Positions 12,115-23,474 of a stretch of 64,000 nt of DNA are shown piece after piece; position 1 is the first letter of the stretch, and every line of letters begins with the position of its first letter. Under the pieces are notes generated by a model, which saw nothing but the letters and a program-made list of their open reading frames with translations, had not been told where the DNA came from and ran no database searches. The position numbers were made by a program, and so were the translations under genes. The DNA comes from Pseudisothecium myosuroides (taxonomy: Eukaryota > Streptophyta > Bryopsida > Hypnales > Lembophyllaceae), in assembly GCA_951799445.1 (NCBI GenBank), contig OX637287.1, positions 50,869,724-50,933,723 on the forward strand, read 5' to 3'.

Positions 12115-14574
12115 CAAAACAAAGGGGGAGCCCAAATGGTTGGGGCCCCACGCCGTTGCCTGCTCCGAGCCAGGCCTGGCCTCCCGGTTGGCCAGCCGCT
12201 TGGTTGGCTAGCTGGGGGGTCGGGTTTTAATTTATTTTAATCTTTTAATTTTTTAATTTTTTTAATTTTTTTGTTTCGTATACTGGTTCTGATCTAGTTT
12301 GGTTCTTAATCCGGTCTGGTTCTGATCTAGTTATTGGTTCTAGATTTTAGCTAACTAAGTAATTTTTGCTAGACTAAGGAAAAGACTGGATTTTGCTAGA
12401 GACTAAAGAAAAGAGTGGATTTTGCTAAAAACTTGACAACACTAAATATCTTGGAAGCTAAACTCTAGACATTTCCAAAAAGGTCTTGGAGACTAGACTT
12501 TGGAGCTAAAGACTAGGGAGGTTCAAAGCTTCGCCGTAAAGTTGGGTCTAACACCAACTTTAGGACTTTGTGGCACTCCGGGGTTCAAAGCTCCGCTGTC
12601 CTAACCATTTTAACACACACTGTAGGACTTTGCCTTAGTCACAAGTTCAAAGCTTCGCCGTCCCCGGGGGGGGGGTCCACACAACATGGGAGACTTTAAA
12701 AGAAGGTAAAACAAAACACTTAAAAAAAACACATACGGGGATTCAAAGCTTCGCCGTCCCAGAGGGGGCCCACTCAACAAAAGAAATGTTAGAAGAAGGT
12801 GGAACAAAACTCTTAAAGAAATACGCAAATGAGGCTCAAAGCTTCGCCGTCTCGGAGGGGGGTCCACTCAACAAGAGAAACGTTAGAAGAAGGTTAAAAA
12901 GTACTTAAAGAGAACACACAAATTAGGACCACGTGGCAACACAAACTCACACACTAAAGGCCCTCCAAAGCGGCATAGCCAAGGTATGGTGGGGGGTGAC
13001 TTTAGGATTAGCGCAAGACACCAAAAAGACTCCTAAACCTCACAAGTTAACTCACAAGGGTACAATAAAGGATAGAAATGACTCTTAACTCACAACAAGG
13101 GCACAACGAATACACAAGGCAAGATAGAAGGACCTCCAAGGACCTTCAAAGCTTGAAATGTAACAACAATGGAGCCAAAAGTGCTCCAAAAACACCGTAG
13201 AGGTTTTTGGCTTCAAACGCCAAAAATATCCAAAATAACTTGGACCCATGGACCCAAAACAAGAATTGGGGGTGTTTTAAAGAGAGAAATGGGGCCCTTA
13301 TATAGGTTTCCAAGGGTCCATGCCTCCCTCTAAATTTCTAAGGTAACCTTATCAACTTGGATTTTCATCCTCATCCTCAAAGATTTTCATCCTAATCCCT
13401 AAAAATCTATTATCTACTATCTATGTTGGACCAACATCCTAACTTTTGGAGATTAGCTCCAATCGTCGAACAGATTGTGCCATTGGCTCCAAATCGCCGT
13501 GTTTTGTCCAACATCCTCCTACCCCTTGTACCGAGACCAAAAACCCATCGTAGGCTAATTTAGTTTAAAAACCAAGTCGTGGTAAATTCCTAAACCTTGG
13601 GGTTCTCCTATTTTGAGAAAAATAACTAGCCTAGTGTCTCCAGTAGTTGTAAGAGAGTTGGAAAGGACTCTTGGTTGACTTCATTTCGCCATCGTATGGT
13701 CCCAGAATGCTGGTCAACGTCGCGGGGACCCCGCCACGTGGTTAATTCCCGAGGAATCTTGCCGGTTCGAGTACTTGCCGCTATCGAAATGTCGTGAAAC
13801 TTCACGGAGCGCATTATTAACATAAGACAAGCTATTCTAATTTTTCATGAGATTTTACCGCAACTTGGATAATTTCCACAAAATTCCCATTGGAGGATAG
13901 AACGGTTGACCGCTCGGAAAAGGTTCTTTTGCAAGTCGGAAGATGTCGGGAATTTTCATAGGACCTCTCATGGAGTCCCACAAAAGATGTGTAGGTATGT
14001 TTCTGTACCTGGCACGATTGGTCACTGGAGATTAAAACTGACCATCTCCTTGAATTGTCGATGGTACAAGAATCTTGGCAAATCGATTTTGTCGTTGGAC
14101 TCCTAGCATGGGATTTACCCCAGAACACCAACCTTGGACTGTAGATTCCTCCATGGGACCTGTCTTGCGTTAGTGGCTCTTGCATGCTAATAATCAGGAT
14201 TTTGAAAATTTGTCGATTTAATGGGGAATTCTAAATTTAACTCTAGGACCCAACCTAGAGGCCTTGCTGTGGATCCCTCGAACTGACTTAGCCATGAATT
14301 GCCACATTCATGGTGGGATTTAGCCCTTTTAGGGCTATGTGACTCAAACCCTCCAAATCTCGCTATCTCGTCATTTTTACTCTATTTTTAGGCAAGGTTT
14401 GGGGGAAGTCTAAGTATAAATACAAATCTAGACCAAATACTATAATGGATATGACGCACCCCTATTCTGATTCTACACTCTTTTTATGGCTTTTTGTATA
14501 CTTTTATCAACTTTAAATTGCAAATTTTTAAAAAAAAAATCCACGAGTCCCAAGTGACAAATTGGGAGCTCACA
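12115..14574 (-). mobile_element. LTR-like retroelement unit, copy 1
   Basis: Read on the minus strand it begins TGTGAGCTCCCAATT at 14574, the TG start expected of an LTR. About 1.27 kb inside is a core-promoter-like CCTATATAAGGGCC (about 13297-13312 on the plus strand), followed by GTTTTGGGTCCATGGGTCC. A related unit in opposite orientation is at 37187-39300, collinear through the same blocks (TTCCAACTC-type promoter flank, CATCC-rich part, repeated AAAGCTTCGCCGT motif). No gag or pol coding is visible between or beside them, so each may be a solo LTR or part of a non-autonomous element. The distal end (12115-12480) is not shared by the two copies and its boundary is uncertain. Confidence 0.55.
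12520..12852 (-). repeat. spaced repeats of the motif TCAAAGCTTCGCCGT
   Basis: The motif occurs near 12522, 12584 (variant CTCCGCTGT), 12647, 12743 and 12836, spaced 60-100 bases apart, inside the LTR-like unit downstream of its TATA-like box. The last three are followed by a G-run and GTCCAC or GCCCAC. On the minus strand a short ORF (12610-12867, 85 codons) reads through three of them as a repeat of the type GPPxGRRSFE. The relative at 38.8-39.2 kb has the same motif at about four places. Function unknown. Confidence 0.55.
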
Positions 14575-16444
14575 ATCTGAGCTTCATTCCTTTACGTACG
14601 CAAGACTGCTACAATTTGGGCAATTACTAGGGAATGCCTACAGATGTGCAAGTTCATGGAAATTTAAGTGGTGAATACGAGAAGGTAGATGCAGGAGGTA
14701 CAGCCAACACATAGCAGAATGGGGTGCTTCAAGTTCCATGGCATACTCGAATTTGTCGGCACTACCATTCTGGGTATCTAGGTACCTGCGGCCTACTTTT
14801 CCATAGGATGCATCGATGTTGCCATACTCATTTTCAGTCCATGCACATGCAGAGGTGGACATTAAATATTTTAAAAACTTCTTTACATGTCGAACAATAC
14901 ATAAAACGAAAATGCTACTGCCATGCAGAATTTGGTAAATTTAATAAATGTGTCTACTTCAACCATCTTATATTTTCATATTGAATGAAGTAGGGCATGC
15001 CTGCACTCAGACGATTGGACCTCAATGAGCTTCTCCTTCTTCAACATTGTGGCATATCACAGAACTCAATTAGTGAATTAATGACCCTGTTGACCTGGTA
15101 ATGGCTGTGGAGGATTCCATCAAAAGATTGATCAAATTCTGTAAATGAATGGTTCTACTAGAACAACTTCAATAGATCAACCGACAAATGTCGTTTCAAC
15201 CTACTGGGAGGTTTGAAAAACTATCCCAATACTAGTCATGTCATGTTTATACTTGACATATTTCAGCGAGTGGTTTGTACTAGTGAATTGAAACGGGCAA
15301 TGACTGCAAGGGCCAAGAGTTGAAACCACTCAGAGTACTCGCGATTTGAAATGGCACTGTGATAATAATGGCAGAAGGAATCAGTTCCATAAAGGGCTGA
15401 TTTGCTGTAAGAAACTCTGGAACAAAATGGAACCACACGGCATGAACCATCCTCAAGAACTTGGGCAAGTTATACCTCCCAACATAGTTGAACTACATTC
15501 AGCATGCACTGCATCATTCACTTTTCCAAGCTCAGATGGTCAGTGTTTTAAATAGACAATATTGACTCTTGAACTTATCAATTCAGTGTAAGCAATAAAT
15601 TAAATTATATAAAGGCTACTATATTCATCATCAATTAGAATATCAATCAAACCATTGAATTCCACTTCTATAATACGATAGCACCTGTCAATAACAGCAC
15701 ATAGCTTCAAAGGTCAGTCATTTTTGTACAAATGTCAACCAAGCATCCGATATGGCGAGTATGGTTCCATCTCATAATCTTGTTTGTTCTCTCTAAGAGT
15801 TACGGTGTCCTATTAAAACTTGCATGGCCAACCATTTTGTTTCTCTTAAGCAAGCTCTACTTTCAAATTAACGTGTCCTGAACAGTTAAGAAAATGAATT
15901 CCATAATACACATGAAGTGGAAACATTTAATCTTGGCCAAAAGTTTTCTCTGAGAACAATCCAGTTCATATGACATTTCCGGTAGCACAAAAATTCACCT
16001 GGACTCCTGCACCCCAAGTTCAATTTTGTCCATCAGTAAACAATAGTTAGAAGTGGCGAAAGTGTACTAGCCTTGTGCTGGCCTCGAACCCTTTCCAGAA
16101 CTCACATGTTACAATGACATCGAAGCCCCCCTCCTTCGCCTTTGCAATGAGAGCTGGCCACATTTGCAACATCCAATTGGTAACAGTAAAAACAAGCTTC
16201 CACGTCTAGAATCACATAATTTAAGAGCAGGCCCATAATTAGATTTATCATGCAAGGGATCCTCGTACGTTCCTATTATAAGAACCATAGCCATAAATTA
16301 TATAACTACAGCTTAAACTCAGCAGAGAAGGACTTCAAAAGCCTTAGGCTGTTGAGACCAAATTTTCCAGATTAGTTAGCTACATGTGCAAGTGAAACAA
16401 GATGGATTACCTCAGTGATGTCACTTGCATATGGAGTGTGTTGA

Positions 16445-16942
16445 GAGCATCTGTAGTGCAACCCCGGTATATTGGCCAGTAACTATATAACTAACTTTTG
16501 AACTGTAAATAATATGAACTTGAAAATTGTCTCATTGGAAGTGCATCCAAAACAACTTGGAGAAGGTATAAAAGAATTCAAAATTAGACATTGGACAAGT
16601 ACTTCAAAAGCAAGGTAAAAATCTGAAATTATAGAGGTCTTAGCAAATCATGGTTACCAAAGCATGATTTAGCCATTGACCCTCTAAATGTAACCAAATG
16701 TGGAGGGTCAATGGCCAAACCATGCTTTGGTAATTGTGATTTGCTAAGACCTCTATAATTTCAGATTTTTACCTAGTTTTTGAAGTACTTGTCCAATGCC
16801 TAATTTTGAATTTTTTTGTACCTTCTCCAAGGTTTTTCAGATGCGCTTCCAATGAGACAATTTTCAAGTTCTAATCATTTACCATTCAAAAGTTAGTTAT
16901 ACAGTCACCATCCAATATATTGGGGTTGCACTACAAATGCTC
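16445..16942. mobile_element. 498-bp foldback element (arms ~240 bp)
   Basis: The ends are GAGCATCTGTAGTGCAACCCC and GGGGTTGCACTACAAATGCTC. The inverted repeat continues almost to the centre (CTATAATTTCAGATTTTTACC arms, centre near 16692), so the whole element could form one long hairpin. It sits in intron 1 of the beta-galactosidase pseudogene. I could not fix a target duplication, so the superfamily is open. Confidence 0.8.
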
Positions 16943-16955
16943 CGATAAAACAAAA

Positions 16956-17687
16956 GGGTGATTGCATGAAACACTTGTACTATTTTCTGTCACTCGTTGC
17001 GTGCTGATTAGTTTTTTGGCTATAATCCTTGGGTTTTGACTCCAAATGATTCAAAATTCATAGACAAGGTACTGATGACTATTATACACCTTGTCTATTT
17101 TTTTGGAATTTTCAAAAAATGTTTTACTATTTAATAATTGCCCCCGATATTATGTCACAAATGCCAATTTGGAGGTTTTTAGTACTATTTAGTACCCATA
17201 AAAACGAATTTGGAGCTAAAATTTTGTAGAGATGGTCTTCTAATAGACTTGTAGCTATTGTCAAAAGGAATTCTAAAAATAATTAATTTTGTGTGGTGTA
17301 GAAGTCCACAAATTGAGTCCCTTTATACTAGCATTTTGAAGCATGTAAAAAATTATGTTGGTGGTTTTTTTGGTGAATGATCATCTCCATTAAGTTGCCA
17401 CAAATGGCCAATTTTTTTTTTTTTAATTTAAGTTTTTTCCTATTTTCTACTAATTAAAACATCAAAGTATGTATTTTCTTAAGATTTGGCACTTTTCTAG
17501 TTCTCCTACTTAGAGAATTTTTCAATGAATTTCCTTTGGTGGTTACCTTCATCTTAAAGGCGCATACATTGGCCATATTTTTAAAATTTTAAAAAAATTG
17601 ATTTTCTAATTTTAAAGTATTCCAGAAAAAATCATGAGTACTATTGCAAAACGCAACAAATAGTACAAGTGTTTCGTGCAATCACCC
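16956..17687. mobile_element. GGGTGATTGC-terminus element with 4-bp target duplication (copy i)
   Basis: 732 bases with termini GGGTGATTGCATGAAACACT and its near-perfect complement AGTGTTTCGTGCAATCACCC. Directly flanked by AAAA on both sides (16952-16955 and 17688-17691). Same family as 49943-50676 (opposite orientation) and 31484-32533. No ORF. It sits 13 bases from the foldback element inside intron 1 of the beta-galactosidase pseudogene. Confidence 0.8.
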
Positions 17688-17879
17688 AAAAGCTAATGAA
17701 TCCCGACTCAAAGAACCTTGAATGATGCATTTACTTGATTGTCTGGAAAATTCTCTCACCACAGGACTATTGCGTAGATAATGCGTGGAGCCTGATATGA
17801 GCATGCGGCACTGCCTATCCAGCTTCAAAGCTTGCTCATCATCAGAGACACTGAGAGCACTCGCTTGATTCATCTAAAG

Positions 17880-18675
17880 CATGGTGAATCTCAATACTAC
17901 AAACACATGACAAATCCGAATCCCAGTGCAGCCATTTTCAATTGCAACATTCTACCAGATAATCTCATATTCACCAACAACCTTCCTTCCTCACTCATTG
18001 GAAAGAACTGACACACAGAAGTAAGACCTTGCCACTACTACATTCACGAGTTCACAAGCACACGCATGCCCACATCAAGAAGTGCACATAGAACACACAA
18101 TAGTGGTGCATGAATACAAGAAAAAGCATTTGCCAAATTTATTCCCCTTCAACTGTATATGTACAAAATGTCCTTAGTCACGAAAGGGAAACAGAAAAAC
18201 GGAAACGCTTCTCTTCTACAACTGTGGTAAACCTAATGCCGGCCTACTTGAGTGGCACCATACTAGGAAAAAACTTTTGCTATTGCAGAAGTCGTCTTCA
18301 AAATCCTGAAGCTTGCCTATGCACTCACTACCTACAAGCATCTCAGGAAAAACTGCACAACCACGGAACTGAAAATGAGTGCCCGTCCATAACCCTTGTC
18401 TCAGCAGACCTGTCCATAAATTATTTACTATATTGTCCTCAAAGTTGACAAATATACGTACAGACACTTTTTTTGACCTCCAAGCACTACACAGACCGCC
18501 ATATGTCTGAAAAGACGCCTAAACCACGACGTCCAACTGATAGCACTCCACATTTGCCCTTGGACCTCATTCGCTAAGAGTCGTGGTCTACAGGAAAAAA
18601 ATAGATTTTTGCTACGTCCTCGTTTTGAAACATTGCAAGGTTGAACCCGATGACCCCCAAAAAATCCATAGAAAC
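17880..18675. other. upstream flank of the beta-galactosidase pseudogene, no gene seen
   Basis: Probable former promoter and 5' region of the pseudogene. There are overlapping ORFs of 112 and 83 codons on opposite strands near 18110-18467, but neither resembles a known family and both look random. Confidence 0.4.
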
Positions 18676-19604
18676 TTAACCCCTAAAGTCCCAAGGTCAT
18701 TTTTCCCTGAAAAAACACTCAAAACTGCCATTTCTATAGCAAAGAGCAAAAAAAATTAAAATGTTTTTTTTGCATATTTAACCGTAGGATCTTGTACTAG
18801 ACTAGTGGAAGAATGCGTGGAAGAAATTTCAAAAACTTTGACCGTGTAGATTGCAAGATATTTGCATTTAAAGCAAAGGAATCAAGTTTTTTTGCACCTT
18901 GCTCAACTACATTTTTGGGCTTTGAACCTTTTTAACTTAAAATTTTTGCTCTAATGATTTTGAATTTCTAATTTTATATGATGAATAATTGAGTTGAAAA
19001 TCTAAGAAAAAAAATTCAAAAAAGAAACACTTAGTTTTCACTCATTAAAAAATTGTTAAGTAGAAATAGGTTCAAGATTGAGGGAAAAATTAAATCATTA
19101 ATAGCTCTAAGATAGAGTTGAAATATACTAATCTCAACGGTGAGATTGTTCTAGCAAGAAATCTTAACCTTGTGAAACTTTTCTTTTTTTTAAATTGTCA
19201 AAATTGAGTTCAGAAATGAATACTACAAGTTATTTTTTCAAGAAGATGCTCTAATTGCCCGAAAAATAAATTGTCCATAACTTTTGCATAACAAATCCAA
19301 ATGGAATGAATCAAAGCTTTCCATGTAGATAAAAATAGAATCTATATGAAACAAATTTTTAAAATTTAAAATTTAAAATTTTTCTGAGGTTTTTTTTCTG
19401 CCCGCTAAACTAAAATTTGGGGGTTTTGTGCCATAATTTTTGCTCCCGGGCACCGATTGAAATAAAAATTACATTTTCGGAAAGCTAATGTGATTCTCTA
19501 TCTTCCCAAAAAAATTCAGAAAATTATGACAAGTATTGAGACCGTAGGAGCCTGCCCGAAATCCATTTTGTCCCCCGAGGGGACAACGGGACTTTAGGGG
19601 TTAA
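18676..19604. mobile_element. TTAA-flanked non-autonomous element, 0.9-kb class (copy c, well preserved)
   Basis: The left end TTAACCCCTAAAG and the right end CTTTAGGGGTTAA are perfect 13-base inverted repeats that include TTAA. Interior blocks CACTCAAAACTGCCATTTCT, TAGGATCTTGTACTAGAC and AGGAGCCTGCCC recur in other copies. 929 bases, no coding capacity. It serves as the reference for the family. Confidence 0.8.
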
Positions 19605-20214
19605 GATCCAACACTTCAGGCACATTGTGCACACACCTTTGCTGTGGTCGACTTCGGCTTGACCACTGCTCCGACCTTTGTTAGAACCCCATTCGTATGA
19701 GAGACTGTTCTTTTCTATCTCTTACGATCTTGCGCCTTCTTAAAGAGCTTCCACTTCTTCACATTCATCTGCAAGACTCGGTCACGTTCTTCTTCAAGTA
19801 CCTTCAAGGTCTTAGAAACCTCAGTGTCAACTGCTTTGGCGTACATAGAGGCTTGCTTCCATACCCGCTCTTGATTTCCTTCCCCAATCCGACACGACGT
19901 CTTGTAGACGATCTCCTTTAATTCTTCAAGAATGTCACTTTCAAGGAGGCCCAACCTGGAACACAATACAATGGGATAAGTGTAGAGACTATGATCCACA
20001 AGGGCTTTATGGTCATCTACAAATTTGTAGAGACACTACCAATAAATTCCAATTGCTCCATAGGTCTTGTTCTGTCCCATCAACTTCTCCAAACAACTCC
20101 AAAACTTTTTGTCGGGGTCTACTCCGCACATTAAATTAGCGTAACAATTGTAATCCTCCGGAAGCAACAAGGTCCTAGCACCAGTTCCTAAATCGAAAGA
20201 GATGCACCGACGTC

Positions 20215-20455
20215 ATGATTGAACCGATGTGAAGCGCCAGGGTTGTCTATTCTGATGTGATGCTGACTTTTCTTGTTGGGATGTCTTGCCAGCGTCGGTC
20301 ATGACGCGTCAAGATCAACGTCAGCCAAAAAAATAAATTTGGGACGGTCGGTCCGTCAATAGGTTCGGCCTATACGGACAGGCCGTCCGCGAAAAATAAA
20401 TAAATAAATTTTGGATCCCAACGTATCGTCGGTCAGACGGACGTCCGGAAGTGAC
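20215..20455. repeat. GC-rich inserted segment with GGACGG/CCGTCC motifs
   Basis: This stretch is absent from the plus-strand copy of the same gene. It contains GGACGGTCGGTCCGTC, CGGACAGGCCGTCCGCG and CAGACGGACGTCCGG, interspersed with AAATAAATAAATAAATT. Composition and motif density differ sharply from the flanks. It is probably a small mobile element, but ends and target duplication are not determined. Confidence 0.4.
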
Positions 20456-20496
20456 GTGATGGGAACAACCCTGTGAAGCGTGCAATCAAACTTGCT

Positions 20497-21225
20497 AGGA
20501 AATTGAAAATCGGAACCTGATCGTGTAATGGGAATGGCGATAATTTTGTTAGAGATTCGACTATTGCAAGCGCTCGCATTGCTCAGAATGAGGATCCACA
20601 AGCGCCTACAACCATAAGTCGGAGACTGATTTAATTCTAAGTATTCGACTATTCCCATTACATTACCTGCAAATCAATCAATGCAGCTGAATGTAATGAA
20701 GTCAATAAGAAACCAATAAAAACTCTGCAACCCGCAACAAAACCGTAGCGCACTCCGGTGCTTAGCTGAGCAAGTGAATAGGATGATGGTGCAACAAACA
20801 TGTGAACGAGAATGGGCAAGCAAACGTGGCAAAGGGAGAGAGAAGGCCCTATTTCTCCGTTCAACACAAGAATAGTGATTGAGCTTCTCGAACTTGGCTG
20901 GAATATCCAGACCTGTGAGGAAATTGAAAATTGGAACCTGATCGTGCATTGGGAATGGCAATAATTCTGTTAGATATTCGACTATTTTGCAAGCGCTCGC
21001 ATTGCTTGGAATGAGGATCTACAAGCGCCTGCAACCGTAATTCGGAGACTCATTTAATTCTAAGTATTCAATACATACCTGCAAATCGATCAATGCAGCT
21101 GCTCTGAAACCCGCGACAAAATCGTAGTGCACTCTGGTGCTCAACTAAGCAAGCGAGTAATGACAGCAACAAACAGGTGGACGAGAATGGGCAAGCAAAC
21201 CTGACAAAGGGAGAAAAAAGGCATG
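20497..21225 (-). repeat. two tandem copies of a ~420-bp exon-intron block
   Basis: 20497-20850 and 20918-21225 are closely similar in the same orientation, offset by about 421 bases. They share AGGAAATTGAAAATYGGAAC, CAAGCGCTCGCATTGCT, TAATTCTAAGTATTC and GAGAATGGGCAAGCAAAC. The duplicated block carries two splice acceptors and belongs to the unrecognised pseudogene described above. Confidence 0.75.
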
Positions 21226-21549
21226 TTTTAGTTTCACTAACAGGAAGGAAGATTCCTCACACAGTTACAAATTGTGATAAAAAATCATCGACTTCAAAAT
21301 TACTAATCCAATTACAACAACTACAACTACATAGCACCCAGAATGCCTGAGCCATGACCTCATTTGAAAAAAAAAAAATACTACATTAACTTACCTGAAG
21401 GCGGATGAGCGTGCATTGAAGAAGTGCAGACTTGGAGTGCAAAGAAAACAATGTGACAATCCTTGCCGAAGAGGTCAAAGACGGCGACGACCTTGCCGAA
21501 GTCGCCGAGTTGAGAACCGGGGAGGGGAGGGGCGGCCCTGAAGCCATGC

Positions 21550-23470
21550 AAGTCTGCTTTCTATGTGAGTAGCAAATCCTAATTGAGCCTTCCTCTTTGG
21601 AGTTTTTGACATTACCGTTAGCTTCTACGATGGAGCTTTGTACCTTTCAGTTGGTGGAACGCAAAGGAGAGCACGTCAGGTCCTTCTTCTCTCTTGTAGT
21701 TTTCCTGTCTTTTTCTATCTTTCGTGATGGTTACATCACACACATGGACCCTGCAACAGGTTGGAGCCCTTCATGAGGAGGCACTTAGAATTTTGCTAGG
21801 TTTCGTTTGGTGCGCGTTTGCCCTTCTTTTTAAATTGAAATTCATGTACTTGATAAGTGGCTGCGATCTTACTCTCGTCATTTGTGAGCTTTTTGTGCAA
21901 AGATTTGGACCTTAGAACGGTTTTTGTTTTTTCCTTTTTTGACGTTCTGAGTGACTGAATTCTTGCTTTGTAACAAGTTATACGTTTGAGGGACCATCCT
22001 CGGGTACAAGAAGTAATGTGTTACCGAGGTTTTGGGGAATCACGTGGTCTTGGTTCATTGTAGTTTTGAAGTGCTTAATTTCGTTGGATATAGGCGCATT
22101 ATATATTGTATTGCAATTGTGTGTAAGTTTAATTCTTTCTAGTGGAAGAATTAGAACAATTACCTGAAGTTGGATTGATACGTTATGATATGGATATTCT
22201 GAGAATTCAAGTGGTGTTCATACAGGTCGAAGTCGAACCAATACCATAGCACCTCACTTCTTTAGATTGAAGGAGTAAACACTTCTGAGGAAGTGAAATT
22301 GTATCTTGGGAAGATTGGCCTACGTTTATAAGGCCAAGAACAAGAAGAATGGGTCTTAGTTCTGGTGCGTTTGGGGCAAGGTGGCCCGCCCACACGGTAG
22401 CAGTGGAGTTGTTTGTGCTAAATTCAGGAGCAACCTTCCCCCTTCTTTCCTGGTATGTTGGACAATTCCTTTATGGCTTCAGCTATTATTGTGAAAAAAA
22501 AATTCCGGTTTCTTGTATGTATATACGTAGTGTTTCAGTTAGATTGATACATATGTTGGGTTTCGACCTGCCATGGAGGCATTTTCTCTCAAGGATGTGC
22601 CTTTAATAAAAAAAACTAGGTACACCCCGTTGCAAAATGTGCAACAATCCCTTCAGAGCAACCAAAGCTCTGCGATGTCATTAGGGTTAGACTTAATGTG
22701 AAGCAGTCACGCACGCACAGACAGGGGTGATGAAAAAAGGATGAAAAAGCAGGATGGAAACAATGGGATGAAAACGTGACCATATTCGTGACAAAGTGTC
22801 GTGACAAATTGCGTGACAATCTGTAATTAATATAATAGATTACTTATTATATCATAGTCGAGCTCATTAAATATTTAATTTGTATCATAGTCGTTCATTT
22901 CCTCAGGCCCATTACAATTTGCTCTTACGTATGAATTATTTTTTCTCTTCCCTTTTTGGATTTTACAGTACCGTTTTCTCTTCAGACGGTATATTTTATT
23001 GTATAGTAGATGACGCAAGAAATAACTTCTGCTACTGATGAATTGCTTTTTTGTTTTCAGGGTGCCAAAATTAGGGTTTTCACGTATCCCAGCCGAATTT
23101 AAACTGGTGAGTGGATCACTGGATTTTAAAGAATCTAATTTTGTCTTGTTGTTAGTAATGCTTTTGTTCATTTTTGGTATCCAACTTTAGCACAGTTTAG
23201 AAGTGTTCATGATATTGAAGATACCGTAAGACTGCAACAGCAGGATTGACACCCTCTGATGATTTGAGATACATGCTTCGTCTGTTGGTGACATTTTTTT
23301 ATCAGATTTGGAAGCACTTTTAGTACGACTTCTTTTTGAACGAATTTGTTTTTTTACATGCAAGCAAGATTTTGATATTTGTTCATGTTAATGCAAGAGC
23401 TTTTGGATTTCACCAAGTTTTAGTTGACTTGAGAAAGATATTTGTAGTGTCCAATTTTCAAGCACAATAG
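21550..23470. other. intergenic, no supported gene
   Basis: It contains short ORFs only. A 46-base open segment at 23061-23106 has a T-rich acceptor in front and GTGAGT behind and could be a lone exon, but nothing joins to it. The stretch 22620-22830 has the look of an old repeat. No family resemblance was found. Confidence 0.35.
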
Positions 23471-23474
23471 TTCA

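Larger units (their letters stand above)
14638..17875 (-). pseudogene. plant beta-galactosidase (GH35) pseudogene, 5' part only
   Basis: Four exon remnants lie in order on the minus strand. (1) About 17855-17760 encodes a run ending LKLDRQCRMLISGSTHYL, the N-terminal GH35 signature (family: LISGSIHYPRSTPE). (2) 16163 to about 16066 encodes MWPALIAKAKEGGFDVI followed by EFWKGFEA (family: MWPDLIQKAKDGGLDVI...VFWNGHEP). (3) About 15490-15285 has YNLPKFLRMV joined directly to VWFHFVPEFLTANQPF, lacking the GLYVHLRIGPYVCAEWN segment. (4) 14862-14638 has ENEYGNIDASYG with the acid/base Glu. Exon 2 is preceded by CAA where the acceptor CAG is expected. The nucleophile region and C-terminal domains are absent; the gene stops about 60 bases from the LTR-like unit at 14574. 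Intron 1 has two mobile elements. The intact family hydrolyses cell-wall galactosides in the apoplast; this copy cannot. Confidence 0.72.
19700..21547 (-). pseudogene. unrecognised gene, broken copy with partial tandem duplication
   Basis: A likely first exon, 21547-21395, encodes 51 residues starting MASGPPLPSPVLNSATSARS and ending at a GTAAGT donor; it is rich in Ser, Arg and Pro like an organelle-targeting peptide. Exons containing VCLPILVH, AALIDLQ, EYLELN..YGCRR and ILI(L/P)SNASA then occur twice (about 21215-20918 and 20842-20497). The distal block has lost the acceptor AG before VCLPILVH (CAC for CAG). The proximal block has an in-frame stop. Further on, about 20200-19715 encodes TLLLPEDYNCY, DPDKKFWSCLEKLM, a TAG stop at YW*CLYKF, then a Lys/Glu-rich helical tail (19999-19715). 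The plus-strand relative at 32.5-33.2 kb has Gln at that stop. A roughly 240-base GC-rich segment (20215-20455) interrupts the copy. I do not recognise the protein family. Confidence 0.6.

Noticed and set aside
13745..13770. tRNA-like GGTTCGAGT box
   Set aside because: No matching A box or cloverleaf around it; it belongs to the LTR-like unit. No tRNA found in the window.
23061..23106. Exon-like segment with acceptor and GTGAGT donor
   Set aside because: Only 46 bases, and no neighbouring exon can be joined in frame.
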